From: Allolobophora icterica
Lineage: Eukaryota > Annelida > Clitellata > Crassiclitellata > Lumbricidae
Reading direction: 5' to 3'
DNA length: 64,000 bases
Assembly: GCA_963556255.1 (NCBI GenBank)
Contig: OY744611.1
Coordinates: forward strand, 8,197,474 to 8,261,473
Shown here: positions 23,385-31,180 of the stretch, piece by piece
Numbering within the stretch: position 1 is the stretch's first letter
Layout of the letters: the number at the start of each line of letters is the position of its first letter
Made by a program: the position numbers and the translations under genes
Notes under the pieces: model-generated
Database searches by the model: none
Seen by the model: the letters and a program-made list of their open reading frames with translations, nothing else
Told to the model about the DNA's origin: nothing

Positions 23385-24680
23385 TTAAGACGAGCTCCTA
23401 CCGTAGACGACGTTTAGCTTCTGTCCGTCCGATTGGAACTCTAGCAACTTATCCGAAATTACGATAGCATAAGCTTCGGTTTCGGCAGGCACTGCCGTAT
23501 TAAATATAGCTTTGATCTGAATATCAACGACCGACGATTTTAATCGCTCAGATTGTTTGGTGACGTCGAAAATCATTAGCGGATATAGATCTTTATAATC
23601 AATCGGTGTTATATTACTCTGCGTTATCAACTGATCCATTCCGTAGAATTTCTCGCTAAACGTTTCCGCGGCTCGGTACGCTCTCGAGAATTGTTGATTA
23701 GGAAACGATAGGTTGTAGTCCACAGCCGGGTATCTTTCTTGATTCATCATCACGTACATGTTCTTAAGATCGCAATGGTCGAAGACCGACGGATTATGTT
23801 CTTGATTTCCGTCACGATTCGTTTGAAATCCTACGATTATATACCTCGGTTTTTCCGGAGATGTCTTGACGCTAAGTCTCCAACTGAAAGTAGTCGACTG
23901 AGGAACCGTTATGGTATCGCATTGACGAGCTCGATAGACTACAGCCAACGATGCTTTCGATTCGATCGTTTTATGCAACTGCATTTTTTCCATATCGGAT
24001 GGAATAACGTGAGGCATAAACCACGATATCTTCTCTATTGCAACTTTTCCAGCCGCTGCTTCGTTACCTCTATAAATAGCATCGTCGTCGGCTTTTCGCA
24101 CTAACGTTAGCGTATGTTTCAAACCGTAAACAATCTTGTCGTAATCATCGCAAAAACCGAAGATATGCTTTAATGCAACAATAAAGCTGAACGTTCCCTT
24201 AGCAGTCGGTTTTTGAATAAGATACTGTTGTCTGACCGCAAACTCCGTGTTATTATTAACGTTTGCGGAACCGTCTTTGTACCAAAGCTGATTTAAACCT
24301 TGTGCCAGTTGAAAATCGTTTGGGTACTTTAGCAATCCAAGCATCGTGGTAGCCTGACCCGGGTGAAATAAAGTTTCTATTTGTTGATTCGATAGAGAAT
24401 ACGATATTTGACTAAATAGATGCATAAGCCCGTTGTTCGTAACAGCCACATCATCGGCATTAACGTATGCGGTGTTATCAGCTTTAGTCAGTCTTCCTTC
24501 GAATAGCAAATACGATTCCGAAGGGTGGCTGAACAAGTCCTGGAGCTCAATGTTTATACGAATCTCGCCCGTTGTGTTTAGATTCGTTCTCGCAGTAGGT
24601 TCGTACTCGTGAAATTCGTATCGTTCGATACTCTCGTCCGTCAAAGGTTGTTCCGTGAATCTTAGTATATCTGATTGCAT
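23385..24680 (-). CDS. Major capsid protein candidate (double jelly-roll, hexon-like)
   Basis: A complete 431-residue open frame starts at the ATG at 24680 after an AATATATGAC stretch. The order of segments (GEIRINIELQDLF, YLLFEGRL, HPGQATTMLG, SFIVALKHIFGFCDDYDK, TFSWRLSVKTSPEKPRYIIV, NMYVMMNQERYPAVDYNL, VVDIQIKAIF) recurs in a diverged homologue at 59171-60430 in the second element. Polinton and adintovirus major capsid proteins of this size form trimeric double jelly rolls. The beta-rich FSWRLSVK..PRYIIVGFQTN core fits this. The gene lies between polymerase-side genes and the small virion proteins and shows no lesion. Identification as the capsid protein is by position, size and resemblance; structure prediction would settle it. 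Confidence 0.75.
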   Translation of the reverse strand: MQSDILRFTEQPLTDESIERYEFHEYEPTARTNLNTTGEIRINIELQDLFSHPSESYLLFEGRLTKADNTAYVNADDVAVTNNGLMHLFSQISYSLSNQQIETLFHPGQATTMLGLLKYPNDFQLAQGLNQLWYKDGSANVNNNTEFAVRQQYLIQKPTAKGTFSFIVALKHIFGFCDDYDKIVYGLKHTLTLVRKADDDAIYRGNEAAAGKVAIEKISWFMPHVIPSDMEKMQLHKTIESKASLAVVYRARQCDTITVPQSTTFSWRLSVKTSPEKPRYIIVGFQTNRDGNQEHNPSVFDHCDLKNMYVMMNQERYPAVDYNLSFPNQQFSRAYRAAETFSEKFYGMDQLITQSNITPIDYKDLYPLMIFDVTKQSERLKSSVVDIQIKAIFNTAVPAETEAYAIVISDKLLEFQSDGQKLNVVYGRSSS

Positions 24681-24727
24681 TTTTTTATTAATAATATATG
24701 ACTTTATTTTATTTAAATATAAATAAC

Positions 24728-25003
24728 CTATGCAACTTTCAATCCAGCTCCGTTTGAACGTCTAACGAGATCTTGAATTCTAATAGCGCTCTTTGCATTG
24801 GAATTCAGACCGTGCTCCATCATTAAATTATTTATATTTGTATTCTTCGAACGCGCTCCGTCGTTAATAAGTCTAGTTAGAACGTCTTTACTTTCTTGAG
24901 TTAGAACGTCTTTACTTTCTACAGGTTGCGGTTGGAACGCTGGAAGCGCTGGAAGCGCTGAAAGCGTTTGTGAACTTGTAGTCGGTAAATTTTTGGGACT
25001 CAT
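24728..25003 (-). CDS. Small Pro/Ala-rich protein, unknown
   Basis: About 91 residues from the ATG at 25003 (MSPKNLPTTSS). The first half is Ala/Pro/Gln-rich (LSALPALPAFQPQP) and contains a duplicated SKDVLT(Q/R) unit. The second half (NINNLMMEHGLNSNAKSAIR) looks helical. I recognise no family. Its place between capsid and the small hydrophobic protein suggests a minor virion protein. No homologue is visible in the second element. Confidence 0.5.
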   Translation of the reverse strand: MSPKNLPTTSSQTLSALPALPAFQPQPVESKDVLTQESKDVLTRLINDGARSKNTNINNLMMEHGLNSNAKSAIRIQDLVRRSNGAGLKVA

Positions 25004-25033
25004 AATTTTAGCCACCGCTTTATGGACTAATCT

Positions 25034-25249
25034 TTACCCAGCGTCAGCAACGACAGTTTTACCAACATCCAGCGCTTTCTGCCCGATGTCTTTAGCCGCA
25101 TCTTTTCCTACGCTGAGAGCGGTGGACGCTATTTGTTTTGCGGCATTCGACGTAAATAGTTTCTTGAAAAAACCCGCAACGATATCGAATATTCCCGCCC
25201 CTCCGATAACATATTGTTTCTTATGCCTTCTTTTAGCAACTACTAACAT
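25034..25249 (-). CDS. Small basic/amphipathic virion-like protein
   Basis: 71 residues with a basic N-terminus (VVAKRRHKKQYVIGG), a hydrophobic GIFDIVAGFFKKLF segment and an Ala-rich amphipathic helix. The start codon at 25249 overlaps the end of the upstream chimeric gene by 7 bp. The second element has a counterpart at 60683-60965 with a KRRRRVAGGGFF start. The layout resembles small adenovirus core or membrane-lytic proteins, but this is by analogy only. Confidence 0.55.
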   Translation of the reverse strand: MLVVAKRRHKKQYVIGGAGIFDIVAGFFKKLFTSNAAKQIASTALSVGKDAAKDIGQKALDVGKTVVADAG

Positions 25250-26538
25250 TTTTGTATTAATAACATTATATTTTTATATTGATTTTTATTTATCGCTCCT
25301 TGTCTTAGTAACTCGTCGCATATACCAACTATCTCATTTCTCACTCCAGTATTGCCCGCCTCGAAGCTAGCCATTCGCAGAGATAACATTTCTATTAATG
25401 CATTGGGATCTTGAGGAATAACGATACGCTGCAGGTCTATTCCTTTACCTTGCGTCTTTGACGTCATCGCGTCCCATATCGGTTTAATAATTTTTTTATA
25501 TTTTAAGCCCTTAGAGGATTTTGGTTTACTTGGATTTTTCGGCTGCCTGATAGCATTCGTTACCTTCAGAATCTCGGCATATTCTTCCCGATCGTTTGCA
25601 TTGAAAATCGACTCGTCCGGTTTGTTCATCGTTAATAATTCCCAAAGACCTGGAGTTCTTTCGTACCTCTTATCGCCTACCGTTACGTTATTGCCGTTGA
25701 TCGATATAGGACTGTTGCCGATATAAAATTGACCGTCATTGCTATGTCTCCCTCTGATATAATACGATTCGCATTTGTTTTGTTTCTCCAACTGTAAGTC
25801 GTCGAAAATCATCAGGTTCTGCTTGGTACTCAAGTCTCTCGGATCGGGGACTTCTTCCGAAGTTTCAAAGAATCGACAGTTCATATCAGATTTTTTATCT
25901 ATACTTTTAGCCATTTCTTCAACGACTGATATTGGAGATACATTTAACCTTGCTATCTCGTCTTGACAACCAAACAACCTGACGATTGCTTCTTTAGGCA
26001 ATTTTTCTTCGAATGCTTTTTTAAGTATTTTATATTCTGGTTGAAAGAGAGAACTTCCAAATACCTGTAGGCTGTCGTAGTCTAACCATCCTGGATTCAA
26101 AAGTAAGTTTATTCCGAACGTTGTGTCTACCATCTTTTTATCGGACGCGTATTGTTGCAGGTACTTCACCGCAATATCTCCTAGTTCTAAGGTTTTAATG
26201 TCTTCTACCGGGTCTTCACCGTAAGCCTCTATCGAAGGGTATTGAGGAAACTGAATGGCTTTTAACGATGCCGAAATAGAAGCAACAAGCGCTTTTAAAG
26301 CGTTAGCTGTCTCTGCAGAGTTTTCTTTTATAGTAGATAACAAAGCCTTTTGTTCTTTTGAAATTGTTGATTGCGAGTCGACTATTGGTTTGTACAATCT
26401 CGTTAATTCTCTTTGTAGTCCTATATCACCTAATCTCTCGGATAAAAAGTTTTGTCGAATATTCTTCTTCGATTTCAGAAACTCTTCAACGATAAAATCT
26501 CTTTTTGCGGGATCGGTTATTTTTAGAAACGACATCAT
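25243..26538 (-). CDS. Chimeric structural gene carrying an in-frame copy of the packaging-ATPase middle region
   Basis: An open frame of 431 codons follows a TATATATAATATATAT box. Residues ~1-143 (RQNFLSERLGDIGLQRELTR, then ISASLKAIQFPQ) and ~268-431 (FYIGNSPISINGNNV, TPGLWELLTM, then a Lys-rich linker and GICDELLRQGAINKNQY) look like one alpha/beta virion-associated protein. Residues ~144-267 are instead the packaging ATPase between Walker A and just beyond Walker B (LLLNPGWLDYDSLQ through MIFDDLQ to YYIRGRHSN). The copied DNA (about 25737-26106) differs from 29398-30590 (excluding the hAT insert) at one base by eye. Both junctions keep frame. The copy lacks the P-loop, so it is not an ATPase. 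Native function of the host gene unknown. Confidence 0.8.
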   Translation of the reverse strand: MMSFLKITDPAKRDFIVEEFLKSKKNIRQNFLSERLGDIGLQRELTRLYKPIVDSQSTISKEQKALLSTIKENSAETANALKALVASISASLKAIQFPQYPSIEAYGEDPVEDIKTLELGDIAVKYLQQYASDKKMVDTTFGINLLLNPGWLDYDSLQVFGSSLFQPEYKILKKAFEEKLPKEAIVRLFGCQDEIARLNVSPISVVEEMAKSIDKKSDMNCRFFETSEEVPDPRDLSTKQNLMIFDDLQLEKQNKCESYYIRGRHSNDGQFYIGNSPISINGNNVTVGDKRYERTPGLWELLTMNKPDESIFNANDREEYAEILKVTNAIRQPKNPSKPKSSKGLKYKKIIKPIWDAMTSKTQGKGIDLQRIVIPQDPNALIEMLSLRMASFEAGNTGVRNEIVGICDELLRQGAINKNQYKNIMLLIQKC

Positions 26539-26542
26539 ACGT

Positions 26543-26563
26543 TATTTATATATAATATATATT
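26543..26563 (-). promoter_or_regulatory. TATATATA box before the chimeric gene
   Basis: A TATTTATATATAATATATAT stretch begins within 10 bp of the twin ATG codons at 26535/26538. Confidence 0.45.
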
Positions 26564-26615
26564 TTTTAAACGTAAATTCAAACGTAATTACGAACGTTGA
26601 TTTCGAACGTTCAAT

Positions 26616-27152
26616 TTACGTTCCAGTTAAAACGTTCTCGTTAAACGTTAATTTTTCTGTGCTGACTTTGGTTTTATTTTTAATTTTTTCTTTCATATCG
26701 TTGAATTTCACAAACTCGCTTAGAATTAGCGAATATTCCATGTCTGAAATATTGTCGTCAACAAGAGCCTTTGAAATGAGGCTACTGATAGTGTTTAGTT
26801 TTGCTTCCGCTAACGTTTTGATCTTTTCGTGCTTTGTCAATTTCAGTGCAAGCTTCTTACTAACTTGTCCTCCGATAATAATTAACAATCCTACACCTAC
26901 TGCCGTACCTGTTGCTATCGCTATGGCCGGAGTTGCAATTACAGTAGCCAGAGTTGCCAGTCCCGAACTGCTGAGCCCCATCACAGTTACTATTAGAGCG
27001 TTGTCGATTACGCTAATCATTCTTATGTTCCTACGATACTTTGTACTTAAGGCAGTCCTTTTATCGCGTTCTGGTTCGATTTCTTTTTGAATTTCGTTAA
27101 TTTTTTTAAAACGATACGATTGCGCTGAATTTTCCATTTGTTTATATTCCAT
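26616..27152 (-). CDS. Two-TM coiled-coil protein
   Basis: 178 residues. A charged N-terminal coiled coil (FKKINEIQKEIEPERDKRTA) is followed by two hydrophobic segments around residues 50-95 (ALIVTVMGLSSSGLATLATVI; AIATGTAVGVGLLIIIGG). A cytoplasmic-looking helical tail includes ISDMEYSLILSEFVKF. The second element keeps a broken homologue at 55690-56196 with the matching ISDDEYKPIL motif, so the protein is conserved across two divergent elements. Likely membrane-associated, perhaps a virion membrane or assembly protein. No named family assigned. The start could instead be the second Met (27137). Confidence 0.6.
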   Translation of the reverse strand: MEYKQMENSAQSYRFKKINEIQKEIEPERDKRTALSTKYRRNIRMISVIDNALIVTVMGLSSSGLATLATVIATPAIAIATGTAVGVGLLIIIGGQVSKKLALKLTKHEKIKTLAEAKLNTISSLISKALVDDNISDMEYSLILSEFVKFNDMKEKIKNKTKVSTEKLTFNENVLTGT

Positions 27153-27206
27153 TATTATTACTATTCAGATTTTTTAAATTTAAACGTGGTAATTAATGTA
27201 GCATAG

Positions 27207-27581
27207 CTAAACTTTTTCGTTAATGATAACTACGGAATCGGAATTGTTTTGAATAGTAATAACAATGTCTTCTACATCTTCGCAAATGGTTGAGTCTTGC
27301 AAGCTACATTTCTTTTCTTTAATCGCCTGTCTAAGAGAGACTAGACACACTCTTCTAATTAGTCGAACTCCAAATCCTAGCTCTTGCGAGACCGACGATC
27401 TGGGTTGAATTGTGATCGCTCGTTGTGCGAAAATCTCCCAACGCTGCGAGCCCGGTTGTCTTATAGCCCGATGCGTTACTTCTTTAGGCAACCAAAATAC
27501 TGATTCTATTCGAGTTCTAACTCTGCTCGGAGAATTGCGTTTTGTTATAAACTTGTGTATTGGCATACCGTATCGCGACAT
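27207..27581 (-). CDS. dUTPase-fold-like protein, probably non-enzymatic
   Basis: 124 residues opening right after a TATATATATGTATATATAT box. The pattern WEIFAQRAITIQPRSSVSQ, then GFGVRL...VCLVSLRQ, then EDIVITIQNNSDSVVII resembles the succession of beta-strands in trimeric dUTPases: an RSS loop, a hydrophobic strand, then an N-S-pair near the end. The usual glycine-rich C-terminal motif and uracil-binding Tyr/Asp are not evident, so catalytic activity is doubtful. A capsid-decoration or cement role is equally possible. Family assignment is from pattern resemblance only. Confidence 0.4.
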   Translation of the reverse strand: MSRYGMPIHKFITKRNSPSRVRTRIESVFWLPKEVTHRAIRQPGSQRWEIFAQRAITIQPRSSVSQELGFGVRLIRRVCLVSLRQAIKEKKCSLQDSTICEDVEDIVITIQNNSDSVVIINEKV

Positions 27582-27603
27582 TATATATATGTATATATAT
27601 TAT
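27582..27603 (-). promoter_or_regulatory. TATATATA box before dUTPase-like gene
   Basis: TATATATATGTATATATATTA directly abuts the start codon (CAT at 27579-27581). Confidence 0.5.
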
Positions 27604-27608
27604 AACCT

Positions 27609-28232
27609 TTACAGAATCATACCAAGAAGGGGTCCAAGGATTGGGATGTTAGAAAGTACTTTTGAAATAGGATTGTCGCTTCCAGGAATCAGTCCTGCAC
27701 CATTGACAAATCCAGAACCTCTGCGCATGTACAGTCCTTCTCCTACACCGTCTAATCCCGATCCTGACCATGGTTTCAGGTAAAGACCGGCTGCGTGAGG
27801 AACCATCTTGTAGCTTCTTCCTCCTCTCTTTATGTATAAAGCACTTCCATTAACACCCGATCCCATTATCTTGCAAACTCCTCTACTCGCTAATCCGCTT
27901 AAAGCTCCAGTTGCAAGACTTGGCAGAACGCTAGAAAGAAGAAATTTTCCAGCTGTAGCTAGAAGTGGTAATAACGCTGGAAGAAAACCACCTTCGACTT
28001 TCATATTATGGTGTATTTGCGTTTTACTCATTTTGAGCATAGTACCCGTTCCATTCTGATATGCTTTCGCCGTTTTATTAATTTGTGCTCGTGTAAGAGC
28101 TAAAACATGTTCCCCGGATAGATCTTCGTGAGTTAGTCTTATACTCGTTCCTGTCCCTGCTTCAACTGCGCGTTTAATTTTGTCTTTTTGTCCTTCCGAA
28201 ACATTAACTTTTACATTCGTATATCGACTCAT
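27609..28232 (-). CDS. Core/pX-like virion protein
   Basis: About 207 residues from the ATG at 28232 (MSRYTNVKVNVSEGQKDKI). I prefer this start to the upstream 28286 because a TATATATATA box lies immediately before it. The N-terminal 80 residues repeat a basic helical unit with GTGTSIRLTHEDL and GTGTMLKMSKTQI motifs. A hydrophobic, glycine-rich stretch follows (GGFLPALLPLLATAGKFLL), then a Gly/Ser-rich basic part (YIKRGGRSYKM, YLKPWSGSG, YMRRGSG). This layout matches the pX-like/core proteins described in adintovirus-type elements. The second remnant has a damaged homologue (58564-59102) with matching GTGST and MGGFLPLLALLP blocks. Probably binds DNA inside the capsid. Confidence 0.65.
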   Translation of the reverse strand: MSRYTNVKVNVSEGQKDKIKRAVEAGTGTSIRLTHEDLSGEHVLALTRAQINKTAKAYQNGTGTMLKMSKTQIHHNMKVEGGFLPALLPLLATAGKFLLSSVLPSLATGALSGLASRGVCKIMGSGVNGSALYIKRGGRSYKMVPHAAGLYLKPWSGSGLDGVGEGLYMRRGSGFVNGAGLIPGSDNPISKVLSNIPILGPLLGMIL

Positions 28233-28234
28233 TT

Positions 28235-28245
28235 TATATATATAA
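28235..28245 (-). promoter_or_regulatory. TATATATATA box before pX-like gene
   Basis: TATATATATAA lies 3-13 bp upstream of the ATG at 28232. Confidence 0.5.
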
Positions 28246-28282
28246 TTGAAATTAAAAACTTTAATACCACGATAATTAATTC

Positions 28283-29074
28283 TCACACTTCTCTAATTTT
28301 AAACCTGATCGACAACTCCTCTCCTCTAAGGTTGATTAGTTTTCCATTTTGGTCTGTAAGTCTTGTTTCCATAGCCGAAATCGTAAATAGCGTAATAGGA
28401 AGATATACTAAATAAACGGACACTTCTATAATCTTGTATCCGGGGCCTACATTCGGGAAAAAGGAATATATAATGTTTTCCGTTGTTCCGTTAGAGTACA
28501 AAGAACCGATTACGTCACTGGTTACTCTCAAACTATTTACGTTCATTATATTCACTATGTTCTCCGATTCGTTATATCCTTCTGAATATACTCGGCTATT
28601 AAATCCTAAAACAGTTCTTATCGAGTTCTTTATTGTCATATTGACCTGATAGTTAGCACCGATATCTAACACCGGCTTCAAAGTATTGTTGTTCGTTTGT
28701 AACATTATACAGTACGCATCTCCCGTTTCGTCATAGTGTCCTGATTGTTTCATGATTCTTTGAATGTGTTCGTTTATATCTATGATTTCGTAACTCCCTT
28801 CCGGGATTTCTATAGTAAACCACGTACTACCATTATCCGGCGAATACACAAACTTGTTGTTTTTAAAGTCAATATTCGGGAAGGAATTATAAGTCTCCAA
28901 ATTAACAAGACACATTTCATACTTTTTGTTTTTGTCAAGTTGAATTAGAGGATTAAATTTTGTTCTAATTTGCGTGCTCCTTTCGCTCACCAAAATGCTA
29001 AATAACTCTTTAGGCTCCGTGTAACGAGCGATCTTTTCTGTGTTCTGAACTATCTTTTCTAACCGCGCCTCCAT
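28283..29074 (-). CDS. Penton-like minor capsid protein (single jelly-roll candidate)
   Basis: 263 residues, complete. A short N-terminal coiled coil (ARLEKIVQNTEKIARYTE) leads into a beta-rich body: KYEMCLVNLETYNSFPNI, WFTIEIPEGSYEIIDIN, IRTVLGFNSRVYSEG, then the C-terminal IIEVSVYLVYLPI and NLRGEELSIRFKIREV. Penton-like minor capsid proteins of Polintons are single jelly rolls of about this length, usually encoded near the ATPase, as here. The second element preserves only its C-terminal ~55 codons (61018-61195), ending in the same LNLRGE...IRF pattern. Undamaged. The TATATATATAATATATATATA box touches the start codon. Confidence 0.75.
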   Translation of the reverse strand: MEARLEKIVQNTEKIARYTEPKELFSILVSERSTQIRTKFNPLIQLDKNKKYEMCLVNLETYNSFPNIDFKNNKFVYSPDNGSTWFTIEIPEGSYEIIDINEHIQRIMKQSGHYDETGDAYCIMLQTNNNTLKPVLDIGANYQVNMTIKNSIRTVLGFNSRVYSEGYNESENIVNIMNVNSLRVTSDVIGSLYSNGTTENIIYSFFPNVGPGYKIIEVSVYLVYLPITLFTISAMETRLTDQNGKLINLRGEELSIRFKIREV

Positions 29075-29095
29075 TATATATATAATATATATATA
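29075..29095 (-). promoter_or_regulatory. TATATATA box before penton-like gene
   Basis: A 21-bp alternating TA run with one AA step begins at the base next to the start codon. Confidence 0.55.
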
Positions 29096-29138
29096 ACTTA
29101 TGAAGATTATTTTTATGCTGAAGGCATATAAAATGTAT

Positions 29139-30711
29139 CTAACCCACTTCTATATTTGCCGTTGTTTTTTTACTGGTTAAATCTATCACTACAAATCCGT
29201 GCGAACGCTCCGACGCAGTTTTACACAGTTTTACAAATTCGTCTTTAGGCATATCATCTACGCTTACGTGATCGTTGTATATATTATTAATATTTTTAAG
29301 GTCTTAACTAAATAAACAGATAAAGTTTGCATTCTCTCTGATGGTCTGTCTAGGCAGCTTGAAATAGTTTTTTGCGAGGTAAAAGCAATCAACATTGCTA
29401 TGTCTCCCTCTGATATAATACGATTCGCATTTGTTTTGTTTCTCCAACTGTAAGTCGTCGAAAATCATCAGGTTCTGCTTGGCACTCAAGTCTCTCGGAT
29501 CGGGGACTTCTTCCGAAGTTTCAAAGAATCGACAGTTCATATCAGATTTTTTATCTATACTTTTAGCCATTTCTTCAACGACTGATATTGGAGATACATT
29601 TAACCTTGCTATCTCGTCTTGACAACCAAACAACCTGACGATTGCTTCTTTAGGCAATTTTTCTTCGAATGCTTTTTTAAGTATTTTATATTCTGGTTGA
29701 AAGAGAGAACTTCCAAATACCTGTAGGCCAGAGGTGGGCAAACTACGGCCCGCGGGCCGGATCCGGCCCGCCAACACTTTTTATCCGGCCCCACAATTCT
29801 TCAGAAAATTTTATAAAAATTCAGACTACGAGAAGTTTTCTTTGTTTTACTCAAGTGGGCTGCTCTCTTGCTTACTATTCCGGTCTCGTCTTTGAAATAG
29901 CTCTATGCATTAACTCTTCCGATCTGACCCACTTCTCTGCAGAAGTTTTTGCACACGATCTGAAGTGAAATCCGTTCAAGTAAAGCTAATGTTGCTTTCA
30001 AAGCAGATGAAAGAACAAAACTACAGAAACTTTTCTGCCCTACAGTTGAAAACTGCAGGGTATGGAAAATATAGCCTTCAGCTGTCAAGTTTGGCAGAAG
30101 AGTTCTCCAGACGATTTGTGGATTTTAAATCAACTGACACTGAATTTCCTGTGCTTACTATACCTAGTTCACATTTGACATTGACAATTAGCTCATTTAA
30201 TACGGAACTTTAGCTGGAGTTAACCGACCAACAAAGTGACACTGAAAAGTGAAATCCAAGTACAGGTCTCAGTTAAGTGATCTAAACTTGAACTCAAACT
30301 GTGAATATTGCAACCAGCGCAATCACTCCAGAGTATGGGGAACTTGTTAATTAAACACATGTATGTTCACAGTCTAATACATATCTCATTAGTAACAGCC
30401 AAAGTGTATTTAATATATTATAAATAAGTAAACTTCTTTTCAAGTTAGTCGTTATTAAAAGTTAAAAATTTCTTATCCGGCCCTCCGAATTTTTTTGACG
30501 TTTAATGTGGCCCCATGCGCAAAAAGTTTGCCCACCCCTGCTGTAGGCTGTCGTAGTCTAACCATCCTGGATTCAAAAGTAAATTTAATAATAGCGTAGT
30601 CTTACCACATCCAGATTTTCCGACGATCAGACGTCTTATACTTCTAGGTAATAGCGGATTGTTAAATCTTTTCGATCTCTCGTCGTTCCAAGATAAATCT
30701 TTAACTTCCAT
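29139..30711 (-). pseudogene. ATP: Packaging ATPase (FtsK/A32-like), split by a hAT insertion
   Basis: The N-terminal 57 codons from the ATG at 30711 include the P-loop GKSGCGKTT (residues ~31-39). The frame is interrupted at 30541 by an 812-bp hAT relic. It resumes at 29728 in the same frame with VFGSSLFQPEYKILKKAFEE, Walker B MIFDDL and CFYLAKNYFKLPRQTIRENA. A TAA stop at 29304-29306 then interrupts, and the family's typical C-terminal part follows in frame (about 54 codons, VSVDDMPKDEFVKLCK, then SHGFVVIDLT) to the stop at 29139. The family drives genome packaging into capsids. Two independent lesions make this gene dead. Its middle region survives intact, as a copy, inside 25243-26538. 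Confidence 0.9.
29729..30540 (+). mobile_element. hAT relic (812 bp) inserted in the ATPase gene
   Basis: TIRs CAGAGGTGGGCAAACT and AGTTTGCCCACCCCTG are flanked by the 8-bp duplication CTGTAGGC (29721-29728, 30541-30548), diagnostic of hAT transposition. The interior carries a plus-strand piece of a Charlie/ZBED-like transposase C-terminal region (SLAEEFSRRFVDFKSTDTEF, then LELTDQQSDTEK), broken by stops. It is an internally deleted non-autonomous copy. It postdates the ATPase segment duplication, since the copy at 25737-26106 lacks it. Confidence 0.95.
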
Positions 30712-30745
30712 TTCTTTTTAATTATAAAAATAGTTTTATATTAAA
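30712..30745. promoter_or_regulatory. Divergent promoter region between ATPase and PLA2 genes
   Basis: Only 34 bp separate the ATPase start (minus) from the PLA2 start (plus). The interval is AT-rich and contains TATAAAA and TTTTATATT, so it probably drives both genes. Confidence 0.4.
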
Positions 30746-31180
30746 ATGTATATGGAACAGATGTATTGCGTAAAGTGCAAGAGAGAAACTGAAATGACAG
30801 ATATTCAAAATTTCATCAGTAATAATAAAAGACCTATGATTAGAGCCGTATGTTTCGAATGCGGAAAAACCAAAACTCGATTTCTTTCAACTGCTAAAAA
30901 AGGAGGAGATCTAGTTGGGTCTTTAAATTCAGCTACGAAAAATCTAAAACTTCCTTGGTCAAAATTTCCTGGAGAATTGCATCTTCCAGGACATTCGTTT
31001 ACGGGTTCGGGAACTAGATTAGTTCTAAGATTGAATCCCGAGGGCACTCCTAAAGATTGGAGTAAACCAGTTGATCGAGTCGACCAAGCAGCTTATCGTC
31101 ACGATTTAGCTTATGACCAGTATTCGGATACAGCTGCTAGAAATGTCGCCTACAGAGTTATGGTAAATGATTTTAAATAA
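30746..31180 (+). CDS. Zinc ribbon + phospholipase A2-like protein
   Basis: The first ~45 residues carry two CxxC pairs (YCVKCKRETE and CFECGKTK), a DUF5679-type zinc ribbon. The C-terminal half matches the parvovirus VP1u-type PLA2 fold: a Ca-loop-like PGHSFTGSGTRLVL and the catalytic pair YRHDLAYDQY (His-Asp). This PLA2 type helps virions breach endosomal membranes. The frame ends at 31180, but the expected C-terminal continuation (NNPTLRERVERAIVKPIL) lies in the next frame at the head of the integrase frame. A one-base shift in the GATTTTAAATAAT run near 31172 is therefore likely. The catalytic region is upstream of the shift. Confidence 0.8.
   Translation: MYMEQMYCVKCKRETEMTDIQNFISNNKRPMIRAVCFECGKTKTRFLSTAKKGGDLVGSLNSATKNLKLPWSKFPGELHLPGHSFTGSGTRLVLRLNPEGTPKDWSKPVDRVDQAAYRHDLAYDQYSDTAARNVAYRVMVNDFK

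Noticed and set aside
29304..29777. Separate ORF for the ATPase C-half starting inside the hAT element
   Set aside because: Its first ~18 codons are hAT TIR sequence; the authentic part begins at 29728 and continues the ATPase frame.
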